From the NCBI GenBank assembly GCA_001311545.1, contig BBBL01000023.1, positions 1 to 11,186 of the forward strand: a DNA stretch of 11,186 bases, written 5' to 3'. This stretch comes from Thermus kawarayensis JCM 12314. GTDB taxonomy: Bacteria; Deinococcota; Deinococci; Deinococcales; Thermaceae. Positions 1 to 10,174 of the stretch are shown here, piece after piece. A program made the translations under genes and the position numbers. The notes under the pieces were generated by a model. It searched no databases. It was given only the letters and a program-made list of their open reading frames with translations, and was not told where the DNA came from. Numbering within the stretch: the first letter of the stretch is position 1; every line of letters starts with the position of its first letter.

Positions 1-371
1 CCCCGAGGACCAGGGCGGGGCCCTCCAGGGGGATGCCCCCCCGCCTTCAGGGCCTCGAGGAAGCCCGGGGCATCGGTATTAAAGCCAAAAAGCCTTCCCT
101 CCACCTGGAGCACCGTGTTCACCGCCCCCATGGCCCTGGCCTCGGGAGAGACCCAGTCCAGAAGCCCCAGGGCCGCCTCCTTCAAGGGGAGGGTGAGGTT
201 CACCCCCCGGAAGCCCCGCCGCACCGCCTCTAGACGGGCGGAAAGCTCAGAAAGGGGGGTCTCCAAGGCCTCGTAGCTTCCCCTAAGCCCGAGGCTTTCC
301 AGGGCGAAGGCGTGCATGGCCGGGGAGAGGGAGTGGGCCACGGGCTGGCCCAGGAGGGCGAAGCGCAACAT
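1..371 (-). CDS. aroE: Shikimate dehydrogenase AroE, N-terminal part, cut by window edge, one frameshift
   Basis: AroE reduces 3-dehydroshikimate to shikimate with NADPH in the aromatic amino acid (chorismate) pathway, in the cytosol. Read on the minus strand from ATG at 371, the protein opens with the substrate-binding motif HSLSPAMH (residues 13-20), then NLTLPLKE with the catalytic lysine at K64, GAVNT with N85, and FNTD with the catalytic aspartate at D100. These positions match those I recall for the T. thermophilus enzyme. Frame is lost in a run of seven C at 36-42; removing one base gives ALKAGGIPLEGPALVLG, the lead-in to the glycine-rich NADP-binding loop. The rest of the gene lies beyond position 1. 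It diverges from nfeD with a 38-base gap. Only a short G run directly touches the start codon, and a TATCCT element lies 7 bases before ATG, so the transcript may be leaderless (inference). The family assignment is secure. Confidence 0.93.
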   Translation of the reverse strand, partial: MLRFALLGQPVAHSLSPAMHAFALESLGLRGSYEALETPLSELSARLEAVRRGFRGVNLTLPLKEAALGLLDWVSPEARAMGAVNTVLQVEGRLFGFNTDAPGFLEALKAGGHPPGGPRPGPR

Positions 372-378
372 CCCCCTA

Positions 379-384
379 AGGATA
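379..384 (-). promoter_or_regulatory. Possible -10 element of a leaderless aroE transcript
   Basis: On the minus strand, TATCCT (5 of 6 bases of TATAAT) ends 7 bases before the aroE ATG. Leaderless mRNAs with TANNNT about 7 bases before the start codon are common in the Deinococcus-Thermus phylum. I see no good -35 box, and a G-rich run just before ATG could instead act as a poorly spaced ribosome-binding site, so this is a weak call. Confidence 0.3.
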
Positions 385-409
385 GCCTGGCCCGGGGGAA
401 ACCGATAGA

Positions 410-1688
410 ATGAGGGCGGTGAAAAGGCTCTTGGCCCTCGCCTTCCTCCTCCCCCTGGCCCTGGGGAAGACCTTTCTCATCCCCATCCAGGGGAGATAGA
501 CCCCGCCTTGGCGGTCTTCGTGGAGCAGGCCCTGGCCCGGGCCGAGCGGGAAGGGGCCAGCGGCGTGGCCTTCCTCATAGACACCCCGGGGGGGCGGGTG
601 GACGCCGCCATCCGCATCTCCGACCGCATCCTCCAGACCCCCTCCCCACCCTGGCCGTGGTGCAAAACGCCTTCTCCGCCGGGGCCCTTATCGCCCTCTC
701 CTGCCGCCAGGTGGCCATGCTCCCAGGGTCAGAGATCGGGGCCGCCCTCCCCGTGGTGGCCCTCCCCCTCCAGGAGCCCACGGCCGCCGACCAGAAGGTG
801 ATCTCCGCCCTCAGGGGCAAGTTCCGGGCCGTGGCCGAGGCCCGGGGCAGGCCCGTGGAGCTGGCCGAGGCCATGGTGGACCCGAACATAGAGGTCCCGG
901 GGTTGTCCGCCAAGGGGGAACCCTTAACCCTTTCCGCCGACAAGGCGGTGGAGCTCAAGGTGGCGGACTTCAAGGCAGGAAGCCTCCCCGAGGCCTTGGC
1001 TCAGGCAGGCCTGAGCGCCGAGGTGGAGCGCCTGGAACTGGGACCCAGGGTGCGGCTCGCCCGCTTCCTCACCAACTCCAGCGTAGCCGGGGTGCTCCTC
1101 GCCCTGGGCCTCCTGCTCCTTCTCCTGGAGTTCTTCACCCCGGGAACCTTTCTACCCGCTACCCTGGGCCTCATCGCCCTGGGGCTCTACTTCTTCGGAG
1201 GGTACCTGGCTGGGCTGTCGGGGATACTGGAGATTCTCCTCTTCTTTGCGGGGATGCTCCTCCTCTTAGCCGAGGCCTTCCTTCTGCCGGGATTCGGCCT
1301 TCCCGGGGCCTTGGGGATCGGACTCGTCCTGGCCTCCGTCTACCTCACCTTTGGCGCCCAAAGCCTGGCCGTGGGGGCCTACGCGGTCCTCGTCCTCGGC
1401 GTGGGCCTTTTCCTGCTCTTTCGCTTCTTCCCCCGAAGCCGGGTGGGGCGGGCCCTGGTGTTGGAAAGCGCTATTTCCGAAACCGCCCCGCCCAAGGGAG
1501 AACTGGAAGCCCTCCTCGGAGCCATCGGCGAGGCCTTAAGCGACCTGAGGCCCGCCGGGGTAGCCCGCTTCGGAGATAGACGGGTGGACGTGGTGACGGA
1601 AGGAGAGTTCATCCCCCGGGGGACTCCGGTCCGGGTAGTCAAGGTGGAGGGCCCCCGGGTGGTAGTGCGGGCCTTCAAGGAGGAATAA
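410..1688 (+). CDS. nfeD: NfeD-family membrane serine protease (ClpP class), two frameshifts
   Basis: Long-form NfeD: an extracytoplasmic ClpP-like serine protease domain, several membrane helices and a C-terminal OB-fold domain. Such proteins are encoded beside flotillin/stomatin-type proteins and are thought to work with them. After repair it is about 426 residues. Seen in order: a signal peptide (residues 1-18), a protease core with LIDTPGG and the nucleophile S90 in FSAGALIAL, the partner lysine K130 in DQK (the Ser/Lys dyad known from the P. horikoshii homologue), at least four hydrophobic helices (about nt 1080-1430), then the OB-fold ending in [12 protein letters not shown]. Frame breaks: a missing G near 491-494, which creates an early TAG, and a missing base near 641-643. 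Start ATG at 410 is supported by the signal peptide and a G-rich stretch at 395-399. floA starts one base after the stop. The function is inferred from family; the proteolytic target is unknown. Confidence 0.9.
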
Positions 1689-1689
1689 G

Positions 1690-2666
1690 ATGACCCTCGT
1701 GAGCCTTCTTTTCCTGGCCGGCGTAGTCCTGGTCCTGGTCTTTCTCTTCTTCTCCTTTATCCCCGTGGGGCTCTGGGTTACGGCCTTCTTCGCCGGGGTG
1801 AGGGTGCCCCTCACCAGCCTGGTGGCCATGCGCCTAAGGCGCGTGCCTCCCGCCAAGATCATCTTCCCCATGATCAAGGCCACGAAGGCGGGGATCCCTG
1901 TGGAGCTTAACCGCCTCGAGGCCCAGTACCTGGCGGGAGGCAACGTGGACCGGGTGGTGGACGCCCTCATCGCCGCCGACAAGGCGGGGATCAGGCTCAC
2001 CTTTGACCGGGCAGCGGCCATAGACCTGGCGGGCCGTGACGTGCTGGAGGCGGTCCGGGTGTCCGTCAACCCCAAGGTGATCACCACCCCCCAGGTAGCG
2101 GGCATGGCCAAAGACGGGATCCAGCTTTTGGTCACCGCCCGGGTGACGGTGCGGGCCAACATTGACCGCCTAGTGGGAGGGGCGGGAGAGGAAACGGTCC
2201 TGGCCCGGGTGGGGGAGGGGATCGTGGCCTCCATCGGGAGCGCGGAAAGCCACAAGGAGGTGCTGGAGCAACCCGACCGCATCAGCAAGACCGTGTTGGC
2301 CAAGGGGCTGGATGCGGGCACGGCCTTTGAGATCCTCTCGGTGGACATCGCTGAGGTGGACGTGGGACGGAACATCGGCGCCCAGCTTCGCACCGACCAG
2401 GCCGAGGCGGACAAGAAGGTGGCCCAGGCCAAGGCCGAGGAGCGGAGGGCCATGGCGGTGGCCGCCGAGCAGGAGAACCGGGCCCTGGTGGAGGCCATGC
2501 GGGCCAAGCTGGTGGAGGCCCAGGCCCAGGTACCCCTGGCCCTGGCCGAGGCCCTGAGGAAGGGGAACCTGGGGGTCATGGACTACTACCGCCTCAAGAA
2601 CATCGAGCCGACACCGACATGCGGGAGTCCATCAGCCGGGCGGCCAAGCCCGAGGGTGAGGAATGA
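1690..2666 (+). CDS. floA: Flotillin-like protein FloA (SPFH/YqfA family), one frameshift
   Basis: FloA is a membrane scaffold that organises functional lipid microdomains. The protein opens with one hydrophobic hairpin or helix (residues about 4-25), followed by the FloA hallmark region [16 protein letters not shown] and an SPFH domain ([24 protein letters not shown]). It ends in an Ala/Glu-rich coiled coil ([18 protein letters not shown]) and the family tail [20 protein letters not shown]. The tail is readable only after adding a G after 2607; without it the frame runs on into Pro/Arg-rich nonsense. Repaired length is about 325 residues, normal for the family. It begins one base after the nfeD stop (AATAAGATG) with a purine-rich AAGGAGGAA at 1678-1685 as ribosome-binding site, and its stop overlaps the next ATG (ATGA). 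NfeD-FloA is a classic two-gene module. Confidence 0.92.
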
Positions 2667-3031
2667 GCCTAGACGACCTTTTGGGCCTCCTTTTCCTCCT
2701 CTTCTTCGTGGTTCTCCCCGCCCTCCAGGGCCTCTCCCGCCGGAGGGGAGGCTTCCCCGAGGACCTGCCCGCCCCCGAACCCCTTCCCAGACCTCAACCC
2801 CGGCCCAAGGCCCGGCCCAAGCCTCCACCTGAGCCCCGGCGGGAGGAGGGGCAAAGCCTAGAACGCCCCCACCCTCCGAGCGCACCCCCTTGGAGGCTGC
2901 GCTTCCGGGAGGAGGCCCCCCAGGAAACCCCTGAGGTCCGGAAGGGCAAGAGGCTCCTGGCCACGGACCCCCACAGCCTGCTCAAAGGGGTGGTATGGCA
3001 CGAGATCCTGAAGAAGCCCAAAGGGTGGTGA
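2663..3031 (+). CDS. Small single-pass membrane protein of unknown function
   Basis: I do not recognise a named family. The 122-residue protein has one clear membrane helix near the N-terminus ([19 protein letters not shown], about residues 6-24), then a basic RRR stop-transfer patch suggesting the tail is cytoplasmic. A long low-complexity linker rich in Pro, Arg and Glu follows (about 29-80), and the final 25 residues look better ordered ([15 protein letters not shown] then KKPKGW). The frame appears intact, unlike most neighbours. It is translationally coupled to floA through ATGA and overlaps the start of phoH. A membrane anchor followed by a disordered tail and a short C-terminal segment could fit a tether or adaptor between the NfeD/FloA module and a soluble partner, but that is speculation from context. 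Confidence 0.75.
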   Translation: MSLDDLLGLLFLLFFVVLPALQGLSRRRGGFPEDLPAPEPLPRPQPRPKARPKPPPEPRREEGQSLERPHPPSAPPWRLRFREEAPQETPEVRKGKRLLATDPHSLLKGVVWHEILKKPKGW

Positions 3032-4011
3032 TCCCCCTGCGGTCCGAGGAAGCCCTGGCCTTTCTGGGCCAGGCCGACCGGAACCTGAGGAAGCTCCGGT
3101 CCCTTTTCAAGGAGGCCTTCGGCGACCGCCTGAGGCTCGTGGCCCGGGGGGAAGCGGTGGAGCTCCTTGGGGACCAGGAGGCAGTGGAGACGGCGGAAAG
3201 GGCCGTCCGGGACCTCCTGGCCCTGCTGCGCCAGGGGGCTGAGCTGGACGAGCCCACCCTGGAGCAGGCGGTGGCCCTGGCCCTGGAGGGGGAGGGGCTC
3301 TACCAGGCCACCACCCCCCCAGGCCGAGCTTTCCCTCCCCGGCCGCCTCCGCCCCAAGACCCCGGGGCAGAAGCGCTACGTGGAGGCCATCGCCCAGCAC
3401 GACATCACCTTCGGCATCGGCCCCGCCGGGACCGGCAAGACCTACCTGGCCGTGGCCATGGCGGTGAGCCACCTAAGGGCCCGCAAGGTGAAGCGCATCG
3501 TCCTCACCCGGCCCGCCGTGGAGGCCGGGGAAAAGCTGGGCTTCCTCCCCGGGGACATCCAGGCCAAGGTGGACCCCTACCTCAGGCCCCTCTACGACGC
3601 CCTCTTTGACATGATCGACGCCGAGCGTTTTGAGCAATATCTCCAATCTGGAATCATTGAAGTGGCGCCTTTGGCGTTCATGAGGGGAAGAACTTTGAAC
3701 GACGCCTTCATCATCCTGGATGAGGCCCAGAACACCACCCCGGAGCAGATGAAGATGTTCCTCACCCGCATGGGCTTCTCCTCCAAGATGGTCATCACCG
3801 GGGACGTGACCCAGATTGACCTGCCCAAGCAGCAAAAGTCGGGCCTCGTGGAGGCCACCCGCATCCTCAAGGGCATTGAGGGCATCGCCTTCGTCTACTT
3901 CAAGGAGTCCGACGTGGTGCGCCACCCCCTGGTGGCCCGCATCATCAAGCCTACGAGGAGGCCGAGCGTGGTGGGGATCGTGGCCAACAAAAGGCCCCCG
4001 AGGGGGCTTAG
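2995..4011 (+). CDS. phoH: PhoH-like P-loop ATPase (YbeZ type), two frameshifts
   Basis: PhoH/YbeZ proteins are ATPases tied to RNA metabolism and are usually encoded next to ybeY, as here. After repair the protein has about 338 residues. The N-terminal 100 residues form a small KH-like RNA-binding domain ([34 protein letters not shown]). The ATPase core carries Walker A GPAGTGKT (about 142-149), [18 protein letters not shown], Walker [10 protein letters not shown] (about 237-245) and [12 protein letters not shown]. Breaks: an extra C in the seven-C run 3314-3320, and a missing G at 3949 just before the C-terminus AYEEAERGG; unrepaired, the frame runs on into ybeY. ATG 2995 has AAAGGGG five bases upstream and overlaps the preceding gene by 37 bases. 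GTG at 3028, overlapping that gene's TGA, is the alternative start. The true stop is TAG at 4009-4011. Confidence 0.9.
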
Positions 4012-4383
4012 GCCGAGGCTCCGCCGGGCCCTCCAGGGGCTCATGGCGGAGCTCGGCGTGGGGGACAAGGCGGTCACGGTGATCCTCACCGGGGACCGCC
4101 GCCTCCGGGCCTCAAGCGGGAGTGGTGGGGGGAGGATGCGGCCACCGACGTCCTCTCCTTTCCCCACTACGAACCCGGGGACCCCTTCATGCCCCCGCAC
4201 CTGGGGGACATTTGGATCAGCTGGACACCGCCAGGAGGCAGGCCGAGGCCCGGGGGCCCCCTGGAGGAAGAGGTGCTGGTCCTAGCCGCCCACGGCCTCT
4301 GGCACCTCCTTGGGCACGATCACCAGAAGGAGGAGGAGTGGGAGGGGTTCCGCCGCGTCCAAGAGAGGATCCTCGCCCTCTAA
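3968..4383 (+). CDS. ybeY: Endoribonuclease YbeY, three frameshifts
   Basis: YbeY is a zinc-dependent single-strand endoribonuclease needed for 16S rRNA 3'-end maturation and ribosome quality control. The diagnostic metal site [11 protein letters not shown] is present (H110, H114 and H120 after repair), preceded by the family core [12 protein letters not shown] and HLGDIWIS. The product is about 139 residues, typical of the family. It overlaps the phoH 3' end by 44 bases. The GTG start at 3968 follows GAGGAGG at 3955-3961 with a 6-base gap; GTG at 3971 is also possible. Breaks: a missing C at 4109-4111 (RALKREWW), a missing C at 4219-4221 (WISLDTA), and one more in 4252-4261, where either two bases are lost (ARGAPLEEE) or one is gained (ARGPLEEE). 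Identification rests on the metal motif and the phoH neighbour and is secure. Confidence 0.9.
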
Positions 4384-4391
4384 AGGGGGTC

Positions 4392-4735
4392 TTGCGCTCC
4401 TTCGCCTTCGCCTGGGAGGGGCTCCTCTACGCCTGGCGGGTCCAGCGGAACTTCCGCATAGAGGTCCTCCTGGGGGTTTTGGCGGTGGGACTCGCCCTGT
4501 GGCTCGGGGTGGACCTGGCCCCATCCTGCTCCTCGCCGCCTTGGTCCTCTCCCTGGAGCTTATGAACACCGCCCTCGAGGCCCTCACCGACCTGGCAAGC
4601 CCCGTCTACCACCCCCTGGCCAAACGGGCCAAGGACACCGCCGCCGCCGCGGTTCTGCTGGCAAGCCTCCTCGCCCTCCTCCTGGGCCTCTACCTTTTCC
4701 TGCCCCCCCTTCTCGCCCGGTTTGGACTAAGCTAG
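4392..4735 (+). CDS. dgkA: Diacylglycerol/undecaprenol kinase DgkA, one frameshift
   Basis: A small integral-membrane lipid kinase of the DgkA family, which phosphorylates diacylglycerol or undecaprenol and so recycles lipid carriers at the inner membrane. The repaired protein (about 114 residues) shows an amphipathic N-terminus (SFAFAWEGLLYAWRVQRNFRIE) and three hydrophobic helices. It also has the family active-site motif ELMNTALEALTDL, then HPLAKRAKDTAAAAVLL, where the conserved Asp and Ala run lie. Frame is lost in the four-C run 4519-4522; adding one C gives VDLAPILLLAALVLSLE. The start is uncertain: TTG at 4392 behind AAAGGGGG is the best candidate, only eight bases after the ybeY stop, though the gap between the G run and TTG is short. 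ybeY and dgkA are neighbours in many bacteria, which supports both calls. Substrate (diacylglycerol or undecaprenol) cannot be settled here. Confidence 0.88.
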
Positions 4736-4739
4736 GGGC

Positions 4740-5101
4740 ATGGACTACGAAGAGCGGGAGATGATCCTGGAGCTCTTTCCAGGCACCTCCCCCGACCTCC
4801 TTCCCTTAGGGAGATCCTCTACTACCGGGACGAGGAGGGCCGGGTGGTGATCGTGGAGAAGGGCCCCCCCGAGCTCCGCCTGGCCCTCGAGCCCCTCCCC
4901 GGGCAGGTAGGGGGCCCCCAGGTGTGCGAGGCCTGCCGCCGCCACCTTTCCGGAAGCGCCCTGGGCTTTTTCCGCCACCCCGTGGGGGGCAGGGAGACCC
5001 ACCTGCGCTACCTGGTCCTCTGCCAGGACACCGAGGCCTGCGCCAGCCGGGCGGAGCCCGAGCGTTTGAGGGAAATCCTCCTTCGGGGTATACTCACCTG
5101 A
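4740..5101 (+). CDS. Small four-cysteine protein resembling the FBP/EF-G-binding zinc finger, one frameshift
   Basis: After adding one C in 4803-4805 (LLPLREILYYRDEEG) the protein is about 120 residues. Its C-terminal half carries CEAC (C63, C66) and a second cysteine pair, LVLCQDTEAC (C95, C101), separated by HLSGSALGFF and RETHLRY. This spacing and the 'VLCxDxxxC' ending recall the treble-clef zinc finger of the FBP/FusB family, whose members bind elongation factor G; the family match is by eye and moderate. The first 55 residues are acidic and give no motif I recognise. It starts four bases after the dgkA stop, with the AGGGG that overlaps that stop as ribosome-binding site. The promoter of the following gfh1 gene lies inside its last 40 bases. 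A role near the ribosome would fit the ybeY/phoH/lysS setting, but this is inference. Confidence 0.6.
5066..5094 (+). promoter_or_regulatory. Sigma-A-type promoter for gfh1-lysS-czrB
   Basis: TTGAGG (5066-5071) and TATACT (5089-5094) are separated by exactly 17 bases; they match the TTGACA and TATAAT consensus at 4 and 5 of 6 positions. The element lies within the last codons of the preceding gene. Transcription would start near 5101-5102, leaving a leader of about 63 bases before gfh1. This is the best promoter match I found in the window. Confidence 0.65.
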
Positions 5102-5110
5102 GAAAGGGGC

Positions 5111-5123
5111 CCTTGGGCCAAGG
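5111..5123 (+). repeat. Short inverted repeat in the gfh1 leader
   Basis: CCTTGG and CCAAGG flank a single G, making a near-perfect 13-base palindrome about ten bases after the predicted transcription start of gfh1. The loop is too small for a normal RNA hairpin, so a protein-binding site is more natural than an RNA structure if it means anything. It may be chance in such GC-rich DNA. Confidence 0.3.
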
Positions 5124-5164
5124 AGGTCGGCAGGAGGCCGGCTCCATGACTTACGAGGTGAGCT

Positions 5165-5635
5165 ATGGCGCGCGAGGTAAAGCTGACCAAGGCCGGCTAC
5201 GAGCGGCTCATGCAACAGCTGGAGCTGGAAAGGAAGCGGCTCCAGGAGGCCACCCAGATCCTGCAGGAGCTCATGGAGTCCTCCGACGACTACGACGACT
5301 CGGGGCTGGAGGCGGCCAAGCAGGAGAAGGCCCGCATTGAGGCCCGCATTGACTCCCTGGAGGACGTCCTCTCCCGGGCGGTGATCCTGGAGGAGACCGC
5401 AGGCGAGGTCATCGGCCTGGGCTCGGTGGTGGAGCTGGAGGACCCCGCCACCGGGGAGCGCCTGGAGGTGCAGGTGGTCTCCCCCGCCGAGGCCAGCGTC
5501 CTGGAGACCCCCATGAAGATCTCCGACGCCTCTCCCATGGGCCGGGCCCTCCTGGGCCACCGGGTGGGGGACGTGCTCTCCCTGGAAACGCCCAAGGGCA
5601 AGAAGGAGTTCCGCGTGGTGGCGGTCCACGGCTGA
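5165..5635 (+). CDS. gfh1: Gfh1, GreA-like inhibitor of RNA polymerase
   Basis: Gfh1 binds in the secondary channel of RNA polymerase and inhibits initiation, elongation and RNA cleavage, opposing GreA. It is known from Thermus and Deinococcus. The 156-residue frame is intact. It has the N-terminal coiled coil (residues about 1-75) and a C-terminal FKBP-like domain (GSVVELEDPATG to the end). The coiled-coil tip reads SSDDYDDS, giving four acidic residues (D41, D42, D44, D45), the known Gfh1 signature. The GreA tip motif DLxENAxY, with its Asp/Glu pair needed for cleavage, is absent. That separates it from GreA despite 'GreA' being the likely automatic label. ATG 5165 is preceded by GAGGTGA at 5155-5161. 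lysS follows after nine bases, so they are likely co-transcribed from the promoter at 5066-5094. Confidence 0.92.
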   Translation: MAREVKLTKAGYERLMQQLELERKRLQEATQILQELMESSDDYDDSGLEAAKQEKARIEARIDSLEDVLSRAVILEETAGEVIGLGSVVELEDPATGERLEVQVVSPAEASVLETPMKISDASPMGRALLGHRVGDVLSLETPKGKKEFRVVAVHG

Positions 5636-5644
5636 CTACCCCAG

Positions 5645-7131
<1,487 letters not shown>

Positions 7132-7132
<1 letters not shown>

Positions 7133-7997
7133 TGGCTGAGCGCGCCGCCCGCCTCAGCCTCCTCGTGGCCCTCCTGGTCCTGGGCCTGAAGGCCCTGGCC
7201 TACCTCCTCACCGGGTCGGTGGCCCTCCTCTCCGACGCCTTGGAGTCCATCGTCAACGTGGCCGCCGCCCTTTTGGCCCTCTTCGCCATCCGCCTGGCCC
7301 ACAAGCCCCCAGACGCCACCCACCCCTTCGGCCACACCAAGGCGGAGTACTTCTCGGCGGTTTTGGAAGGGGTGCTGGTGGTCCTGGCCGCCCTCCTCAT
7401 CGCCCGGGAGGCCCTGCCCCGCCTCCTCCGCCCGGTGCCCCTGGAGGGCCTGGGCCCGGGGCTTTTGGTGAGCCTCCTGGCCTCCGGGACCAACGGCCTT
7501 CTGGCCTACCACCTCATCCGCCAGGGGCGGCTCCACCGCTCCCCGGCCCTGGTGGCCGACGGCTACCACGTCCTCTCCGACGTCCTCACCTCGGTGGGGG
7601 TCCTCCTGGGGGTGGGCCTGGCCGGGCTCACGGGGCTCTGGGTTCTGGACCCCCTCCTGGCCTTGCTGGTGGCGGGCAACATCCTCCTCATGGGCTTCCG
7701 CCTGGTCCGGGACTCGGTGGGGGGCTGATGGACGCCGGGCTTTCCCCGGAGGAGGTGGCCCGCATCCAGGGGGTGATTGCCCGGGAGCTTGGGGGAAAGG
7801 CCCTGGAGGTCCACGACCTCAGGACCCGCAAAGCCGGGCACCGGGCCTTCCTGGAGTTCCACCTGGTGGTGCCCGGGGAAACCCCCGTGGCCGAGGCCCA
7901 CCGGCTCTGCGACCGGCTGGAAAAGGCCCTGGAAGAGGAGATCCCCGGGCTCAGCGTCACCATCCACGTGGAGCCGGAAAGCGAGCGCCGGGCGTAA
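7132..7997 (+). CDS. czrB: CzrB-type zinc/cation efflux protein (CDF family), one frameshift
   Basis: Cation diffusion facilitator exporting Zn2+ or a similar divalent metal in exchange for protons at the inner membrane. The repaired protein has about 288 residues: six hydrophobic helices up to about residue 197, then a cytoplasmic metal-sensing domain ([43 protein letters not shown]). This domain closely resembles the soluble domain of T. thermophilus CzrB, for which structures exist. The transport site in helix 5 is canonical (H146-x3-D150 in DGYHVLSD). In helix 2 the expected H/D-x3-D reads E38-x3-N42 (SDALESIVN). GPFGH-type loop residues are present as HPFGHTKAE. Frame is lost in the six-G run 7719-7724. 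Start GTG 7132 shares its first base with the lysS stop (TAGTG) and follows AAGGAAGG. No CzrA-type regulator is visible nearby. Confidence 0.92.
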
Positions 7998-8027
7998 ACC
8001 GGGCTTGCGCCGGGAGGGGGTGGCATA

Positions 8028-8057
8028 ACGCTCTTTTCCCTATCGGCGAAAAAGCGT
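8028..8057 (+). repeat. Inverted repeat over the predicted icmA promoter, possible operator
   Basis: ACGCT-C-TTTTC (8028-8038) faces GAAAA-AGCGT (8048-8057) across a 9-base centre (CCTATCGGC): ten pairs with one bulged C at 8033. It covers the likely -35 position and touches the -10 element. It could be a repressor operator, for example for a TetR-type acyl-CoA-responsive regulator, or an RNA hairpin if transcription comes from upstream. It has no U tract, so it is not a good terminator. Confidence 0.45.
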
Positions 8058-8077
8058 ACACTTAAGGGCAAAGGAGG
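8034..8077 (+). promoter_or_regulatory. Promoter and strong ribosome-binding site of icmA
   Basis: A weak -35 (TTTTCC at 8034-8039) lies 17 bases before TACACT at 8057-8062, a plausible -10. The Shine-Dalgarno AAGGAGG at 8071-8077 is complete and ends four bases before ATG 8082. The 84-base gap after czrB, longer than most others here, supports a separate transcription unit for the mutase genes. The -35 match is poor, so activator control or another arrangement is possible. Confidence 0.45.
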
Positions 8078-8081
8078 GCCC

Positions 8082-9736
<1,655 letters not shown>

Positions 9737-9746
9737 GGAGGGTAAG

Positions 9747-10174
9747 ATGGCAGGCGTGGACAGGCGCATACGGGTCCTCATCGCCAAGCCGGGCCTGGAC
9801 GGGCACGACCGCGGGGCCAAGGTGGTGGCCCGGGCCCTGAGGGACGCGGGGATGGAGGTGATCTACACGGGGCTCCGCCAGACCCCGGAGATGATCGTCT
9901 CCGCCGCCATCCAGGAGGACGTGGACGCCATCGGCCTTTCCATCCTCTCTGGGGCCCACATGCACTACTTCCGGGAGGTGAAGCGCTCCTGGAGGAGGAG
10001 GGGGCCTCGGACATCCTCCTCTTCGGCGGGGGAATCATCCCCGACGAGGACGTGCCCAGGCTCAAGGCCCTGGGGGTGGCCGCCGTCTTCGGTCCCGGCA
10101 CCAGCACCCAGGAGATCGTGGACTTCCTGAGGCAGGCGGTGCCGGAGCGCTGGAAGGCCCAGGGGCTCGCATGA
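9747..10174 (+). CDS. icmB: B12-binding small subunit of the acyl-CoA mutase, one frameshift
   Basis: Cobalamin-binding Rossmann-like subunit that carries adenosylcobalamin for the large subunit just upstream. About 142 residues after repair, the size of isobutyryl-CoA mutase small subunits (about 136). It holds the base-off/His-on signature DGHDRG with the cobalt-ligating H20, LSILSGAH (the SxL element), and the GG element in [11 protein letters not shown], followed by VFGPGT. Frame is lost at 9983 by a missing G; repair reads [20 protein letters not shown]. It starts ten bases after the large-subunit stop behind GGGAGGG, and its TGA overlaps the next ATG (ATGA). Standalone B12 subunits also occur in archaeal-type methylmalonyl-CoA mutases, so the specificity call depends on the large subunit. 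The G-protein chaperone (MeaB-like) for the mutase is not in the window. Confidence 0.9.

Noticed and set aside
3167..4285. A PhoH protein extended into YbeY as a natural fusion
   Set aside because: The correct PhoH C-terminus and stop at 4009-4011 appear when one G is added at 3949, and ybeY has its own ribosome-binding site and GTG start.
5165..5635. Labelling the GreA-family gene as GreA itself
   Set aside because: The coiled-coil tip has DDYDD and lacks the DLxENAxY cleavage motif, so Gfh1 is the better call.
7985..8014. Two copies of GCGCCGGG after czrB as a terminator or regulatory repeat
   Set aside because: The copies are direct, not inverted, have no U tract, and such octamers are expected by chance at this base composition.
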